Shown here piece after piece: positions 48,330 to 57,837 of a DNA stretch of 64,000 nt (positions are counted from its first letter, which is position 1; every line of letters begins with the position of its first letter). Both the position numbers and the translations under genes were made by a program. Source of the stretch: Carpediemonas membranifera (taxonomy: Eukaryota; Fornicata). The notes beneath the pieces were generated by a model. That model saw nothing but the letters and a program-made list of their open reading frames with translations, was not told the origin of the DNA and made no database searches. The DNA is taken from positions 682,001 through 746,000 of the forward strand of contig JAHDYR010000015.1 of the NCBI GenBank assembly GCA_019828565.1, in the 5' to 3' direction.

Positions 48330-49330
48330 TCACTCGAACTCAATCTTGTCCGGCAGCCCCTGTGCCATGTGGGGCGTGAAACACTTTGCCGACGTTGCGC
48401 GGTCAAGTCTCATCGTGTCGTCGATATAGCGGAGCATCGAATTGATATCGGCCCATGTACCCTTGGCTGCGACTACGTAAGGGGAAACGCCAGCCAGGAC
48501 TAGGTCGGCGGCTGAGCCGCGCCTAAGCCCGTGAGCCCGGATGCTGACTCTGTGGAAGACGCCAGCCATGTAGTCTCCAAGTAGGTCGAAGGAGATGGGC
48601 GTGGATGAGAGCGAGCCATCGACACGCGGCGCACGCCAGATAGATTCGTTCAGATCAGATTGAGGGAGGTTCTGAATGTGACGGGCCAGCCACCGCGCAG
48701 GGGAAAGCGGATGTCCCCGCACGTCCGGTACGAGCTTGAGCACGTTAGACCTCCCGGTCTTAGTCGCCTGAATACGGATCGTTATACCGCGCGCGCCCGC
48801 GGGTTTCACGTCTCCTCCTGTCAATCCGAAGATCTCGCCTGGTCTTGAGGTCGTCGAGTAGGCCACTAGTGAGAAGGCGAAGGCTTGCACCCACGTCTTC
48901 GGAAGGGGCCCGGAGGCGGCTGCCTCTGACAGTGCTTTGTGGAAGAGTGGCAGTCTTATGGGTGGGGCCTGACCGATCGGCTTGCCGGCTGCGCCCTTGC
49001 GGCCTCCTTAATGGCCGGACGGAAGTGTTCAGGGAGCTGGATGCCCAAGATGTCTGGCCCATGAGTGATGATGAGCTGGGCCTTCCGCATGATCGTGGTC
49101 TCGCTGCAGGAGGCTCTCTGCTGCCGCACCCAGGTAGCTACCTGCTCTACCGTGGGTGTTGTTGAGGCTAAGTCGACGAATGTCACCAGAGTACCCGCGA
49201 TGTGGCGTTTGTAGGAGTCTGAGAGGCCTCCGAGCCTGGGGTGTCCAACGAGGGTGTTGAAGGCTTCAGCCGGAACGCGAGAGCCATCAGTCTGACCGTG
49301 CCATCGGCCCGTGCCGTCCTCTGTAGCTCT
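48330..49330 (-). pseudogene. YR-B tyrosine recombinase (one frameshift)
   Basis: The N-terminal core-binding domain lies in one frame (FNTLVGHPRLGGLSDSYKRH, then VEQVATWVRQQRASCSETTI, about 49,260-49,000) overlapping the end of the RNase H frame. Near 48,980 it passes to a second frame with RLPLFHKALSEAAASG, YSTTSRPGEIFGL (Arg I), QATKTGRSNVLKLVPD, HGLRRGSAADLVLAG (HxxR) and NSMLRYIDD (Tyr). All four catalytic residues R-H-R-Y are present. The single frame change is either a recent mutation or sequence error. The enzyme would insert the circular cDNA without DDE integrase. Confidence 0.8.
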
Positions 49331-51093
49331 GTCCCATCGAATGAGCCCGGAGGGAGGCGGAAGTACCGCCTGTGTGGCGTTAAGCGCTTGAGGGCGAGGG
49401 TCGCGGCCGAAACTATGTCCGGCACGAGCACTACTGCCATTGATGACCAGCTGGAGGGATCCCCGTCCTGTGAGGGGGTGGTGATGGAGGCCAGCTTCGA
49501 TAGAGTGGCCGGGATGAGGGCCCACGGGGGTGCTGCGTAGACTCTGAGGCCCTCCCACCGGGATGAGAGACCATCCTGCGCGCGAGTAAGGGGCATGAGC
49601 GGGTTTGCCCCGATCTGCAGCGTCTTGCCTTCCTGTGCTGTGACGTCCACCTGTAGAGGCCCCCAAGAGTCGATGATATGGTCGAGGACCACCTGTGGCG
49701 TGCCCCAATCGACCTTGCTGAGCCGTGACAGCCGATCCGGGCGTACATTCAGGTGCCCGCTCACGTGCACCGCCCTGAGTAGCAGTCCTCTGGCTCTCAG
49801 GCGCGGGAGGATGCGATGGAGCTCTGCAATGACTGCTTGAGGGCATCGGGACGAGCCCTGCTTGTTGAGCCACGCCACAGCCGCCGTAGAGTCCGAGAAT
49901 ACGCGGATCTCCCGGTCCGAGACCGCTGTCTCCTGCAGCACGAAGTTGATGGCCTCCATTGCAGCGAAGAACTCCAGCTCCGTTATATGACGGTCCTTGT
50001 TGGTGCTTGTTGGTACAGAGATCGTCTTCTTCGCTCCATCGATGCTGATGACGGCTCCTGCCGCGAATTTCGAAGCATCTGAGGCTATCGTAACGTCTAG
50101 GTTGCTGGAAGTGCCCCAAAGGGAAAGTAGCTCTTTCAGGGGACGTGGAGTATGGTTGTTGAGAAGCTTCTGCCAATGGACGAGCGCATTTCGCTGCTCC
50201 TCGGGGATCTTGACTCGATGCGACTCCACGGGCTCCCAGGACTGGAGATGCCTGAGCCAAAGGCGGCCTTCCGGGACTGCTGATGACGCGAAGGACAGGT
50301 TGCCTGTCAGTCTCTTCCACTCGGCCGCTGAGGAGCCGCGGGCTAGGGCGTCGGTAATTCGCGAAGAGTACTTGTGCGCCTTGTTGCTCTCTACACGTAT
50401 CGTTCTGCGCGCGGAGTCGATCAGCATCCCTAGGAAGACGGTGACAGTGGCGGGGTCCAGCTGGGATTTCTTGATGTTCAGGATAAGGCCCAAATTTTGC
50501 AGAAAGCGCACAATCTGCGGCATGCAGCTTGTCAGGTAGTCTTTCGGCGCGAGAAAGGCCCAATCGTCTAGATATACGACGATCTTGACGTTCCATCGGG
50601 CCGAAACAAGGCGAGCAGCTTCTAGCATTATCATCTGGAAATGGAACGGTGCTGCTGACCAGCCGAATGGAAGCACGCGGAAAGCGTATGGACGCCCGTC
50701 TATCATGAAGCCGAGCAGCTTGCGGTCCTTCAGTCTGATTCCTACCTGTTGGTACCCTGACTTCAAGTCTATACGGCACATGTAGTCCCCTGGGGCAAGG
50801 AGAGTGACCAGGCGCTTCACCCCGTGCAGACGGAACGACCTGACCTCGCTGGTGACGCTGTTGAGGGAGCGAAGGTCGTGTATGAGGCGAGTATCCGTCT
50901 CGCCCTTCGGTACCAGGAAGACTGGCGAGATGAGGGCCGGACTGCGGCAAGGTACAGCCGCACCCGAGGCGAGCAGGTCCGCAAGGTGCTTCCTCAACAA
51001 CGGCTTGTCGCACGCCCGTGCTGGTGGAAGCCTGGGCTTTGAGGCTGCCTGCTGGATGTTGATGGGCACGCCGTCGCGAATCCACCGCACCAC
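49183..51093 (-). CDS. YR-B reverse transcriptase-RNase H
   Basis: Open frame of about 636 residues. RT: VVRWIRDGVPINI, ISPVFLVPKGETDTRLIHDL, CRIDLKSGYQQVG, LPFGWSAAPFHFQ, catalytic VVYLDDWAFLAP (the DDW form common in DIRS/Ngaro RTs), then VFLGMLIDS. RNase H: VTIASDASKFAAGAVIS, TELEFFAAMEAINF, IRVFSDSTAAVAW, HVSGHLNVRPDRLSR. A Pro/Ser-rich tail overlaps the recombinase start in another frame. The frame lacks an ATG near its beginning, so it is probably expressed by frameshift or readthrough from gag. Catalytic residues intact. Confidence 0.9.
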   Translation of the reverse strand: MVRWIRDGVPINIQQAASKPRLPPARACDKPLLRKHLADLLASGAAVPCRSPALISPVFLVPKGETDTRLIHDLRSLNSVTSEVRSFRLHGVKRLVTLLAPGDYMCRIDLKSGYQQVGIRLKDRKLLGFMIDGRPYAFRVLPFGWSAAPFHFQMIMLEAARLVSARWNVKIVVYLDDWAFLAPKDYLTSCMPQIVRFLQNLGLILNIKKSQLDPATVTVFLGMLIDSARRTIRVESNKAHKYSSRITDALARGSSAAEWKRLTGNLSFASSAVPEGRLWLRHLQSWEPVESHRVKIPEEQRNALVHWQKLLNNHTPRPLKELLSLWGTSSNLDVTIASDASKFAAGAVISIDGAKKTISVPTSTNKDRHITELEFFAAMEAINFVLQETAVSDREIRVFSDSTAAVAWLNKQGSSRCPQAVIAELHRILPRLRARGLLLRAVHVSGHLNVRPDRLSRLSKVDWGTPQVVLDHIIDSWGPLQVDVTAQEGKTLQIGANPLMPLTRAQDGLSSRWEGLRVYAAPPWALIPATLSKLASITTPSQDGDPSSWSSMAVVLVPDIVSAATLALKRLTPHRRYFRLPPGSFDGTELQRTARADGTVRLMALAFRLKPSTPSLDTPGSEASQTPTNATSRVLW

Positions 51094-51320
51094 TTCTGAG
51101 CGCGCCCCGCAGTCTGACCAGATCTGATGATCTGTGATGGACGGGAAGGTCGGATTGGCGTGCTGACTGTCGGGAGGCGACGGAGGAAGCTGAAGAGGCC
51201 CTGGAGGAGGTGACGGAGGGGGAGACAGCCCTTGTAGGGACGGAGAGGGAGGTGGGGAGGAGTGGGGAGAGGCAAGAGAGTGAGAGCGATCGCCTAGAGA
51301 GAGTCTTTTCGGATGTTTTC

Positions 51321-51839
51321 TTAATCTCTGGCGGGCTTGCCGCTTCGCTTCGGTGGGCGACGGGAGCGCTGAAAAGAAGCGCGTTCACGCTGGCGGTCGC
51401 CAAGCCTGGGGATCTTGGAAAGGGTGGAGAGGATCTTCTCCTCGATGATCGCCTCCGTAGCAGTTGGCTTAGCGCTGAGCAGAGCGTCAGTGGCGGTTTC
51501 CACCGCCAGGCCTACGTGGAACCCGTAGCGGTCCTTGATGGCAAGGGCCCTCTGGCGAGAGTAGAGCCTGTTGAGGAGCTCGGTTGATGAGGTGGACGCG
51601 TCAAACCGAATGGCTCGGTAGAGGCGCTGAAGGAAGGCCCATTCCCCTCGCATGGAGTCCGAATGCGGAGGGGTCCAGTTGTTGGAGCGCCGTTCATCCT
51701 CAAGGTTGGAAATAAGGCCCCGCAAGGTCTTGAGCTCCTGCTCGAGTTGCTCGTTGGACTTCGGAGTTACTTCGATGTCCCGTTGTTGCTCAATGGTCTC
51801 CTGCAGTTGCTCAGGTGTCTCGTTGTTGGTCGGTGCCAT
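51321..51839 (-). CDS. YR-B gag-like ORF1
   Basis: 172 residues from ATG 51839, which lies just inside repeat A1. Coiled-coil N terminus (ETPEQLQETIEQQRDIEV, LEQELKTLRGLISNLEDE), then SMRGEWAFLQRLYRAIRFD and QRALAIKDRYGFHVGLAVETA, ending in a basic tail (RSRRPPKRSGKPARD). Collinear with the YR-D ORF1, which supports it as a genuine element protein rather than chance. It probably binds element RNA. No zinc knuckle. Confidence 0.8.
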   Translation of the reverse strand: MAPTNNETPEQLQETIEQQRDIEVTPKSNEQLEQELKTLRGLISNLEDERRSNNWTPPHSDSMRGEWAFLQRLYRAIRFDASTSSTELLNRLYSRQRALAIKDRYGFHVGLAVETATDALLSAKPTATEAIIEEKILSTLSKIPRLGDRQRERASFQRSRRPPKRSGKPARD

Positions 51840-51979
51840 CTCTAAAGCTTATTCCTTTGCCCTTCGTCCGAACTGACTTGCTCGGAGTTGATCTCGATCC
51901 TCTTCGCAGAATCAGATCAGCAAATCGAACCGTATCCGGCGCAGGACCCCTACGTCCTATTGAAGGCGTGCCCCGCCAG
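51830..51979 (-). repeat. Repeat A1 of YR-B (150 bp)
   Basis: Identical to 47,988-48,137. The gag-like start codon falls within it. Its outer edge is separated from the tRNA-Met gene by two bases (CA). Confidence 0.92.
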
Positions 51980-51981
51980 CA

Positions 51982-52055
51982 GCCCCTATAGCTCAGTCGG
52001 TACGAGCGATAGTCTCATAAGCTATAGGTCGTGAGTTCGAGCCTCACTGGGGGCA
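51982..52055 (+). tRNA. tRNA-Met (CAU), elongator type
   Basis: Full cloverleaf: acceptor GCCCCTA/TGGGGGC (all seven pairs, one G-T), D stem GCTC/GAGC with loop AGTCGGTAC, anticodon stem ATAGT/GCTAT with loop CTCATAA (anticodon CAT), T stem GTGAG/CTCAC with loop TTCGAGC, discriminator A. The 5' G and the T-arm fit elongator rather than initiator Met. A TTTT terminator for RNA polymerase III is at 52,059-52,062. B-box GAGTTCGAGCC and A-box TAGCTCAGTCGG are intact, so it is probably active despite the retroelements on both sides. Confidence 0.95.
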
Positions 52056-52284
52056 TCCTTTTACTAGATCTTGAGATTGAGGGTAGCAGTCGAGGCTAGC
52101 TAGACTAGGCTAGCCACCTAACTCATACTCCCAAAGGGGAACACCGTCCGCAGATCTGAGGTAAGTAGAGTAATTACAGTGGAGTATGGCGGCTCCATGC
52201 CTGCCTCAAGTGCCAGCAGCTCCTTGCTGCTTTCGGCTGGACCGGGCGTCTCCTTGACGGCCTCCGGTGCGATGGTTTATGGTG
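52056..52284. other. Spacer between tRNA-Met and YR-C recombinase end
   Basis: About 230 bp with several CTAG-containing repeats (GGCTAGCTAGACTAGGCTAGCC) and no coding sequence. Presumably the 3' region of YR-C and tRNA flank. Confidence 0.4.
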
Positions 52285-52417
52285 TTAGAATGGGAACAGG
52301 GTGTTTGCAGTTTGTCGGGTTTGACGAGGGTGGTTGCGGATAGCCTCCCCGATGTAAGGCCGGAGAGAGTTGCCGTTAGCCCAGGTTCCGAGTTGGAGTA
52401 AGGTCTCTATCGGTGTG
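52285..52417 (-). pseudogene. YR-C tyrosine recombinase, C-terminal end (split by Ty3-3)
   Basis: Reads TPIETLLQLGTWANGNSLRPYIGEA with the putative catalytic Tyr, ending TANTLFPF and stop. It is the continuation of the piece at 61,983-62,489: the two meet at the CCTG target duplication of Ty3-3. Confidence 0.8.
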
Positions 52418-52421
52418 CCTG

Positions 52422-52514
52422 TGTGGCGACAACAGTATTTACACATAACCTGCGAAGCAGGGGTGAGTGTGCCCGTGGTTATAAATAGCAATAATAATAA
52501 CTGAGGCACTGACA
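52422..52514 (-). repeat. 3' LTR of Ty3-3 (93 bp)
   Basis: TGTGGCG...TGACA. On the transcript strand it starts TGTCAGTGCC, contains a TATTTATAA box-like run and a CCTGC-TTC-GCAGG hairpin, and is preceded by the polypurine tract GAGGGGGGTAG. Confidence 0.92.
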
Positions 52515-52860
52515 CTACCCCCCTCGAGCTGTAAGTGGGGCGTATGAATGATGGTGCCGAAGATATGTTTTGATGTCATCAAATCTTTCGGTCAGATCTC
52601 GAGGATATTCTCCACGATATTCGCCAGGAGTCTGGGTTCGAGTCCCGGGATGGTCACTTTTGTCGAACAGCGGATCAATTGATGAGCGAGTTGTTCGTGA
52701 TGACGGTATGATGTCCAGAATGAGCCTGGTGTGTTCGAAACGCGAAGGATACTTGTTAGAAAGTCCTTCTTTCCCCCCTTTTCCTGCTATCGGTTCTCGA
52801 TGAGGGAATGCATGATGTTCCTGTTCGAACTGCGTTCGTTCGGATGAATGTTTGTACAAT
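52515..52860. other. 3' untranslated region of Ty3-3
   Basis: Lies between the 3' LTR of Ty3-3 and the inserted Ty3-2. A chance open frame of about 114 codons exists on the minus strand, but no env-like or other recognisable feature. Its end CAAT (52,857-52,860) is one copy of the Ty3-2 target duplication. Confidence 0.55.
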
Positions 52861-52910
52861 TGTGGCGTTGGCTTAAAGCAAAAAGGTGTTTATCAATTGA
52901 TTACTCCACA
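52861..52910 (-). repeat. 3' LTR of Ty3-2 (50 bp)
   Basis: Identical to 57,747-57,796. The pol stop codon (TAA ending at 52,901) lies inside it, so the coding region runs through the polypurine tract (GGGAGGGCAG) into the LTR. Confidence 0.92.
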
Positions 52911-55900
52911 CTGCCCTCCCTGAGCAGCCGAGGGTGCTTCGTCAGGTAAGCTTTGGCGGCCGGCGTATGTGCAAGCGCCTCGACTGGCTCTGTCGTAATC
53001 GCGTCGGACCCGACCCAGCGGACCTTGAGTAAACCGTCGCGGGTGTGACCCACGATCTTATCTACGAACCACTCTTCTTGGTCGCTCGAAGCGAGGTAAG
53101 CGAGCTCGCTCTCTTTGAGATCCGTCTTAAGAGGTATTAGGTGAGACAGGTGCACTGTCCGTCGTGTCGGTGTTGACTGCCCTTTGTCGGCGAGGAGCGG
53201 TGTTACGACGGCATTGTAATCGTGCACTGTGACGACCTTGAATGGGCCTGCGAGACCGTGGAGCTTGGTCTCTTGAATATTCTTTCGAAGCACGAAGTCT
53301 CCTGGCTTCAGTTTGGTCTTCGTGGGAGCCTCTGCCCTCCCTTCACGGTGGCGCTTGGCCTTCTCGTGAAGTTGCGCGGACCGAACGAGCTTGCTGAGTA
53401 GAGTGTCGGTCGTGGTGAGGTACTCTGCGACTGAGTGGAGGGGGTTGTTGTCGGCGTAGTCCGAAGCGTCTTTCGGGCGAATCACCTGCCGTGAGGCCGC
53501 CGCTGTGCCGTAAAGCAGCTCCATAGGGGTGAAGCCTGTCGTTGAGTGTGTCGTGGTGTTGAGGATCCAGGCTACATAGGGGAGTATGTGGGTCGACCAC
53601 TCGGAGAACTTGTCGAATTCGAGGGCTAGTACCCTCATGTGACGTTTGATTTCTCTGTTGACCCGCTCGACCAGCCCGTTGGACTGTGGGTGGAAGGGTG
53701 TGGTCTTGTGGTGGCTGGCGTTGAGCCTCTCGATGAGACCGGTGACGATTCTGTTGGCATATTCCGGTCCACCGTCAGTGTGTAAGACCTCTGGAATCCC
53801 GTGCCGGCAAATGATGGACCAGATGGCCGCCGCGGCCGAGTCGGCGTTGTTAGAAGGCGATGGTATGAGCTCGGTAAACCTGGTGAACATGTCGGTGACT
53901 ACGACTACGTAACGGTTACCGGCTGTGTCCTGACTGATGGGCCCGAGCGTGTCGACAGCGATCCTGGCGAAGGGCGCGTTGCTCGTGGTGGTGCCTATCT
54001 TCACCTTCAGAAAGTTCTTGAGTCTGGTCTTCTGGCAGATCAGACATGAGTCGATAGCTGTACTGACGCTCTGCTCGAGGTTAGGCCAGTCCATGCCGCG
54101 GTCCCTGATCGCCTGAGCGGACTTCTTGACGCCCATGTGGAAACGATGACCCTCGCGTAGGGCTGCGGGCCGGCATGCAGCCGGGACGAAGATCCTGCCG
54201 CGGTAGCGGATGATCCCGTCGTTGTCAGTTGTGCAATGCTTTGACGGCTTCTCCTCTGGGTGGTCCTTCTGCGCAGCTATGACTGTCTCACGCAGTGTCT
54301 CAAGTGCGACCTCCTCTATGTCTGTCGGAACGTCGAACGGGTATCGCGATAGGAAATCAGCCGTGACGTTGTCTGACCCTGCGAGGTGCTCAATAGTGAA
54401 GTGGAACTCAAGCAGCGTCATGAGCCATCTGCGATGCTTTCGGTTCGTCGCCGCTTTTGCGTGTAATGCGACTAAATTCTTGTGGTCGGTCCTGACTGTA
54501 AGGTCCGGGTGTCCGATGAATAGTGGCTGAAGGTCTGGCCTTGTCAGGCAGTAGACTAGAGCGAAGAGCTCTTGGTCATAGGTTGACCATCTGCGCTGGA
54601 CGTCCGAGAACGCCTTGCTGAAATAACTGACAACTCTCCAGCTGCCCTGTTCTAGCTGTAGCAGGATCCCACCCGCGCCTACGAGGCTGGCGTCTGTCTC
54701 GAGCCTCCATGGGAGCGATATGTCCGGTATGGCGAGCGTCTTCGCGTCTGCAAGTGCGTGGAGAACCTTCTCGAGCGCGTCCTTCTGAGCCTGGCCCCAC
54801 TTGACGGTAGCGTCCTTGCGGAGCAGCGCGTTAACGGGCTCGAGCAGCTCTTGGCTGGACGGTATGAACTCAGCAACATAGTTGATGTGACCAAGCACTT
54901 GGCGGACCCCGTGGACATTAGTCGGCCTCGGTAGATCGCGGATTGCGGCGATGCGTGTGGGTGAGGGGCGTCTGCCCTCCGATGAGATGATCTCACCCAA
55001 CGCATGTACCTCCTTGTACCCGAAGTGGCACTTCTCAAGCCGTAGTCTGATGTTGTGGTCCTTCAGGATGCTGAGTGTGGACTTGATGGTGGCTAGGAGC
55101 TCTTCAGGAGTGCTCGCGCCTCCCATTATGTCGTCTATATAGTTGCGGACTCGGTTGTCGTAGACGGGCCTGAGTGTCTGGGCTACGGCGCGCTGAAACT
55201 GCGCCGGCAGGTTACGAAGCCCGAAGGGGGCGAAGAGATACTCCTTGAACGCGCCTGGCACACGGAACGCGGTGAGGTAGACATCATCGGGTCTAACGGG
55301 CATCTGATGGAAGCCCTGTCGTAAGTCCATGGTGAAGAAGTAGCTCGACCCGACAAGATCTTGGACGAGGTGCTTGATGTCCGTCATGGGGAATGCGTCG
55401 GGGATCGTGTTCTTGTTGATGTCTCTGTAGTCGCAGCAGAGTCTCAGCGGCTTGCGCGTGGTTGCATCTGAGCGGCGGTCGACGATGACCACTGGGCTGG
55501 CGACGTGTCCGTGGGCGTCTCTGATGATGCCCTGTGCCTCCAAGTCGGCGAGTTGTTGGTTGACCTCATCTCTCCAAGCAGGGCGAATAGGCCGCGCGGC
55601 AGCCTGTGGTAGGTAGGCCCCGGGAACGAGGTCGATCGTGGCATGTGGCAGCTTGGCGCCGCCTGGTGCAAGCTTGGGAAGGAAGACGGTGTCTCTGTAC
55701 TTCTCCAGCTCGGACTCGAGCTCGTCCTTGAGGGGGAACTTCGGGTCTATGTCGAACGGAACGTGATCGGGCTCATCCACCTCGTCGACGTATTCATGGA
55801 GGCGCGAAGAGTCGTAGAGGTCGTCGCCGTCGTCTGAATTGCCGTCTTCGTCGAAGAGCTCGTCGATGAACTCGTGGGGGAACGGCGCAAACTCCGATGT

Positions 55901-56780
55901 ATCCTCGGTGGTCGTCGTTGGAAGTGAGATGTGGATGCCTTGATCCGTCATCAGGCCGATGTGGCGAAGGACATCAGCTCCTAGGAGCATCTTGCTGGAT
56001 TTTCCCGGGATGACGGGGATGATCCAAGAAAGCTGAACGGGATGTGGGATGATGTCAGCGATCGTAATAGTGGCTTCGATTGCTGTCTTATCCTCAATCA
56101 GGCGTTGATCTGCCGCTTTGAGCTGTAAATCGTGCGTGGTGATCTTGATGTTGTCGTTTTGCTTCAGATCGTTGAATGTCTTGGCGGAAATGCACGTTCT
56201 TGCTGCAGCTGGATCTATCTTAGCTACTATCTCCGTGTTAGCGACCTTGATGGTGTGATAGATGGCTTTTCCCGAGGCGCGGTGATCTTCGACTTCGTCG
56301 ATATCGGAGTCGGAGTCGGATGACTCGTAGAGCTCGTTGACGTCGCTCTCGAGGCGGTTAGTGTGAGCGTTGCGCTTCCAGGCCTTCCTGGGGCCTGAGT
56401 TCTGGGGGTCAGCTTGGCGGGACTGATGGGTATGGCCCGAGGGCTGTGGCGGCGGATTGGGCCTTGTCTGGCCGCTCTGGCGCGGCTGTTGTCGTTGGCC
56501 TTGCTGTTGAGCCGGGCGCTGTTGGCCTTGCTGAGGGGTAAGACGTTGCTGGCCGGAAGGGCGGTCTGAGCTGTGGCTCAAGGCCTTGCACTGGGCCGAG
56601 GTGTGTGACGTGTTGTAGCCGTGGTAGTCGCAGTACTTCCTCAGGCTTCGGGGGATGAAGTACTTCGACTTATCCTTGAACTGGACATATGGGTCATCGC
56701 CGCTGACCTTCCCTTGCCTGCGGCTTTCTGCCTGCTGTCGTGGCGCTGTTGGGCTGGCTCTTGGCTGGCGGTTGGACCTT
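52901..56780 (-). CDS. Ty3-2 Pol polyprotein (+1 frame relative to gag)
   Basis: About 1,226 residues downstream of 56,581, with the frame open further upstream into the gag overlap. It begins with a zinc-knuckle-like KYCDYHGYNTSHTSAQC, then Gln/Pro-rich linker. Protease: KIDPAAARTCIS at the active-site position, i.e. Asp-Pro-Ala instead of Asp-Thr/Ser-Gly. RT: TMDLRQGFHQM, APFGLRNLPAQFQ, catalytic NYIDDIMGG. RNase H: LETDASLVGAGGILLQ. Integrase: HRFHMGVKKSAQ...CLICQKTR, AVDTLGPISQD, TDGGPEYANR, SNGLVERVNRE. C-terminal chromodomain-like KIVGHTRDGLLKVRWVG. No stop interrupts it. It must be reached by +1 frameshifting or as a separate product; the start seen by frame alone is not an ATG. Confidence 0.92.
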
Positions 56781-57732
56781 TTTCGCGGCGAATGCGCGCC
56801 AGGGCGTGATGATCATTCCGTCGTGGTCTTCGTCGAGTTCTGCGAGAGCGTCTAGAACGCTGTCGACGGTGCCATCGGCTTCTATCTCGGCCTTATAGAT
56901 GGCCTTAGCCTCCTTCGTGTAGCCAATGAGCGCTAGTTCCCTGATCTTCGCGATCAGCGCGGCTTCGTGGAGCTGTTCGTAGTTCGGGGCCTCGATGGCG
57001 GGATTGATTTCATCGACGGCCTCTCGAAGGCGTTGGATGGCCACTCGGTGTGTTGCGGCCTTTCCATAAAGCTCGTTCGAAATATTGAGGGAGATGAGGC
57101 GGGCGCCGGCATCGAGTGACGGAAGCAGAGTCATGAAAAGATGGGGGCGATCGCGTCGGCCTCGTCCGCAAGCTGCTGTCGTATGTCGGGGGCGTCGTGG
57201 CCTGACTCCTCCTCGGCAGCCGTAGCGAGCTCTTGACCGTCGCGGACTGTGGCTGCCGGGTTTCCTTCCTCGAAGACGTTCAGCAACGGCGTGTACTTCG
57301 GGTTTTCTGGGTCTATAGCGGAGACTGCTGCGTCAAATAGGGACGTGGCGCGGCGCTGGGCGGCCGCAGCCAAGGGGCCATCGGGGTGCTTCAGGGCGGC
57401 AGAGGAGGCAACGTTAACAGATCTTCCTCTAGGAGTGCCTTGATCTGGGCCATGACGGCCTTGGAACTGACCCGATCTTCTGGCTTATGCTCTTCACGCA
57501 GAGCGCGGCGGACCTCAGCGTCCGACATCGTGTCCTCTTCCATAGCCTCGTAGGAGGCGTATTCCTTCGTCTTCCTCCAATTAGCGTGAAGGAACTCCGT
57601 CGTGGCGGGATCAAAGGTGCGAATAAGTGAAGTAGGGCGCTTCACATGAGGCAGTTCTCTCTTGTAAGACTTGATGGCCTCGGAGAGCTCATGTGCGTTT
57701 GTTACACTGACAAGCATGTTTTCGCCTCGCAT
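56694..57732 (-). pseudogene. Ty3-2 Gag, read in three frames
   Basis: ATG 57732 lies 14 nt from the 5' LTR and opens MRGENMLVSVTNAHELSEAI to a stop at 57,391. Gag-like sequence resumes in a -1 frame (VASSAALKHPDGPLAAAAQRR, then FDAAVSAIDPENPKYTPLLN) to a stop at 57,131, overlapping by ATGA a third frame (MTLLPSLDAGARLISLNISN to 56,694). The third frame overlaps pol, which is +1 to it. Two -1 shifts inside gag look like mutation or sequence error, while the gag/pol +1 overlap matches Ty3-type frameshifting. Confidence 0.65.
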
Positions 57733-57734
57733 TG

Positions 57735-57748
57735 CAGTGAATTCACTG
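57735..57748 (-). promoter_or_regulatory. Palindrome at the primer-binding position of Ty3-2
   Basis: GTGAATTCAC (57,737-57,746) abuts the 5' LTR; with the terminal CA of the LTR and the following TG it forms the 14-nt perfect palindrome CAGTGAATTCACTG. Confidence 0.7.
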
Positions 57749-57796
57749 TGGCGTTGGCTTAAAGCAAAAAGGTGTTTATCAATTGATTACTCCACA
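57747..57796 (-). repeat. 5' LTR of Ty3-2 (50 bp)
   Basis: Identical to 52,861-52,910; followed by CAAT (57,797-57,800). Confidence 0.92.
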
Positions 57797-57837
57797 CAAT
57801 AAGCAACATCAACATGAGATTAGGATGGGCTGATGTT

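Larger units (their letters stand above)
47988..51979 (-). mobile_element. YR-B: Ngaro/PAT-like YR retroelement with split direct repeats
   Basis: A 150-bp perfect direct repeat (A: 47,988-48,137 and 51,830-51,979) flanks minus-strand gag, RT-RNase H and tyrosine-recombinase frames. Repeat B directly adjoins the inner side of the downstream A (48,138 on) and recurs 410 bp further out (47,530-47,572). In transcript order this is A1-ORFs-B1-A2...B2, the split-direct-repeat layout of Ngaro/PAT elements, but with a spacer between A2 and B2. Its A1 end lies 2 bp from a tRNA-Met gene. There is no integrase of the DDE type, consistent with YR elements. Confidence 0.8.
52861..57796 (-). mobile_element. 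Ty3-2: Ty3/gypsy chromovirus-like element with 50-bp LTRs
   Basis: 4,936 bp bounded by identical 50-bp repeats (52,861-52,910 and 57,747-57,796; TG...CA) and 4-bp target duplications CAAT (52,857-52,860 and 57,797-57,800). Gag in three frames, pol in one. The youngest insertion of the nest, judged by LTR identity and position inside Ty3-3. A 14-nt palindrome occupies the primer-binding position. Confidence 0.93.

Noticed and set aside
48956-51403. 815-codon open frame overlapping the whole YR-B RT in another frame
   Set aside because: Only its last 120 or so codons (recombinase N-terminal domain) look real; the rest is Ser/Pro/Arg-rich shadow sequence.
52515-52859. Possible env-like or accessory ORF in Ty3-3
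   Set aside because: 114 codons, no signal peptide or membrane segment, lies in the 3' UTR next to the polypurine tract.
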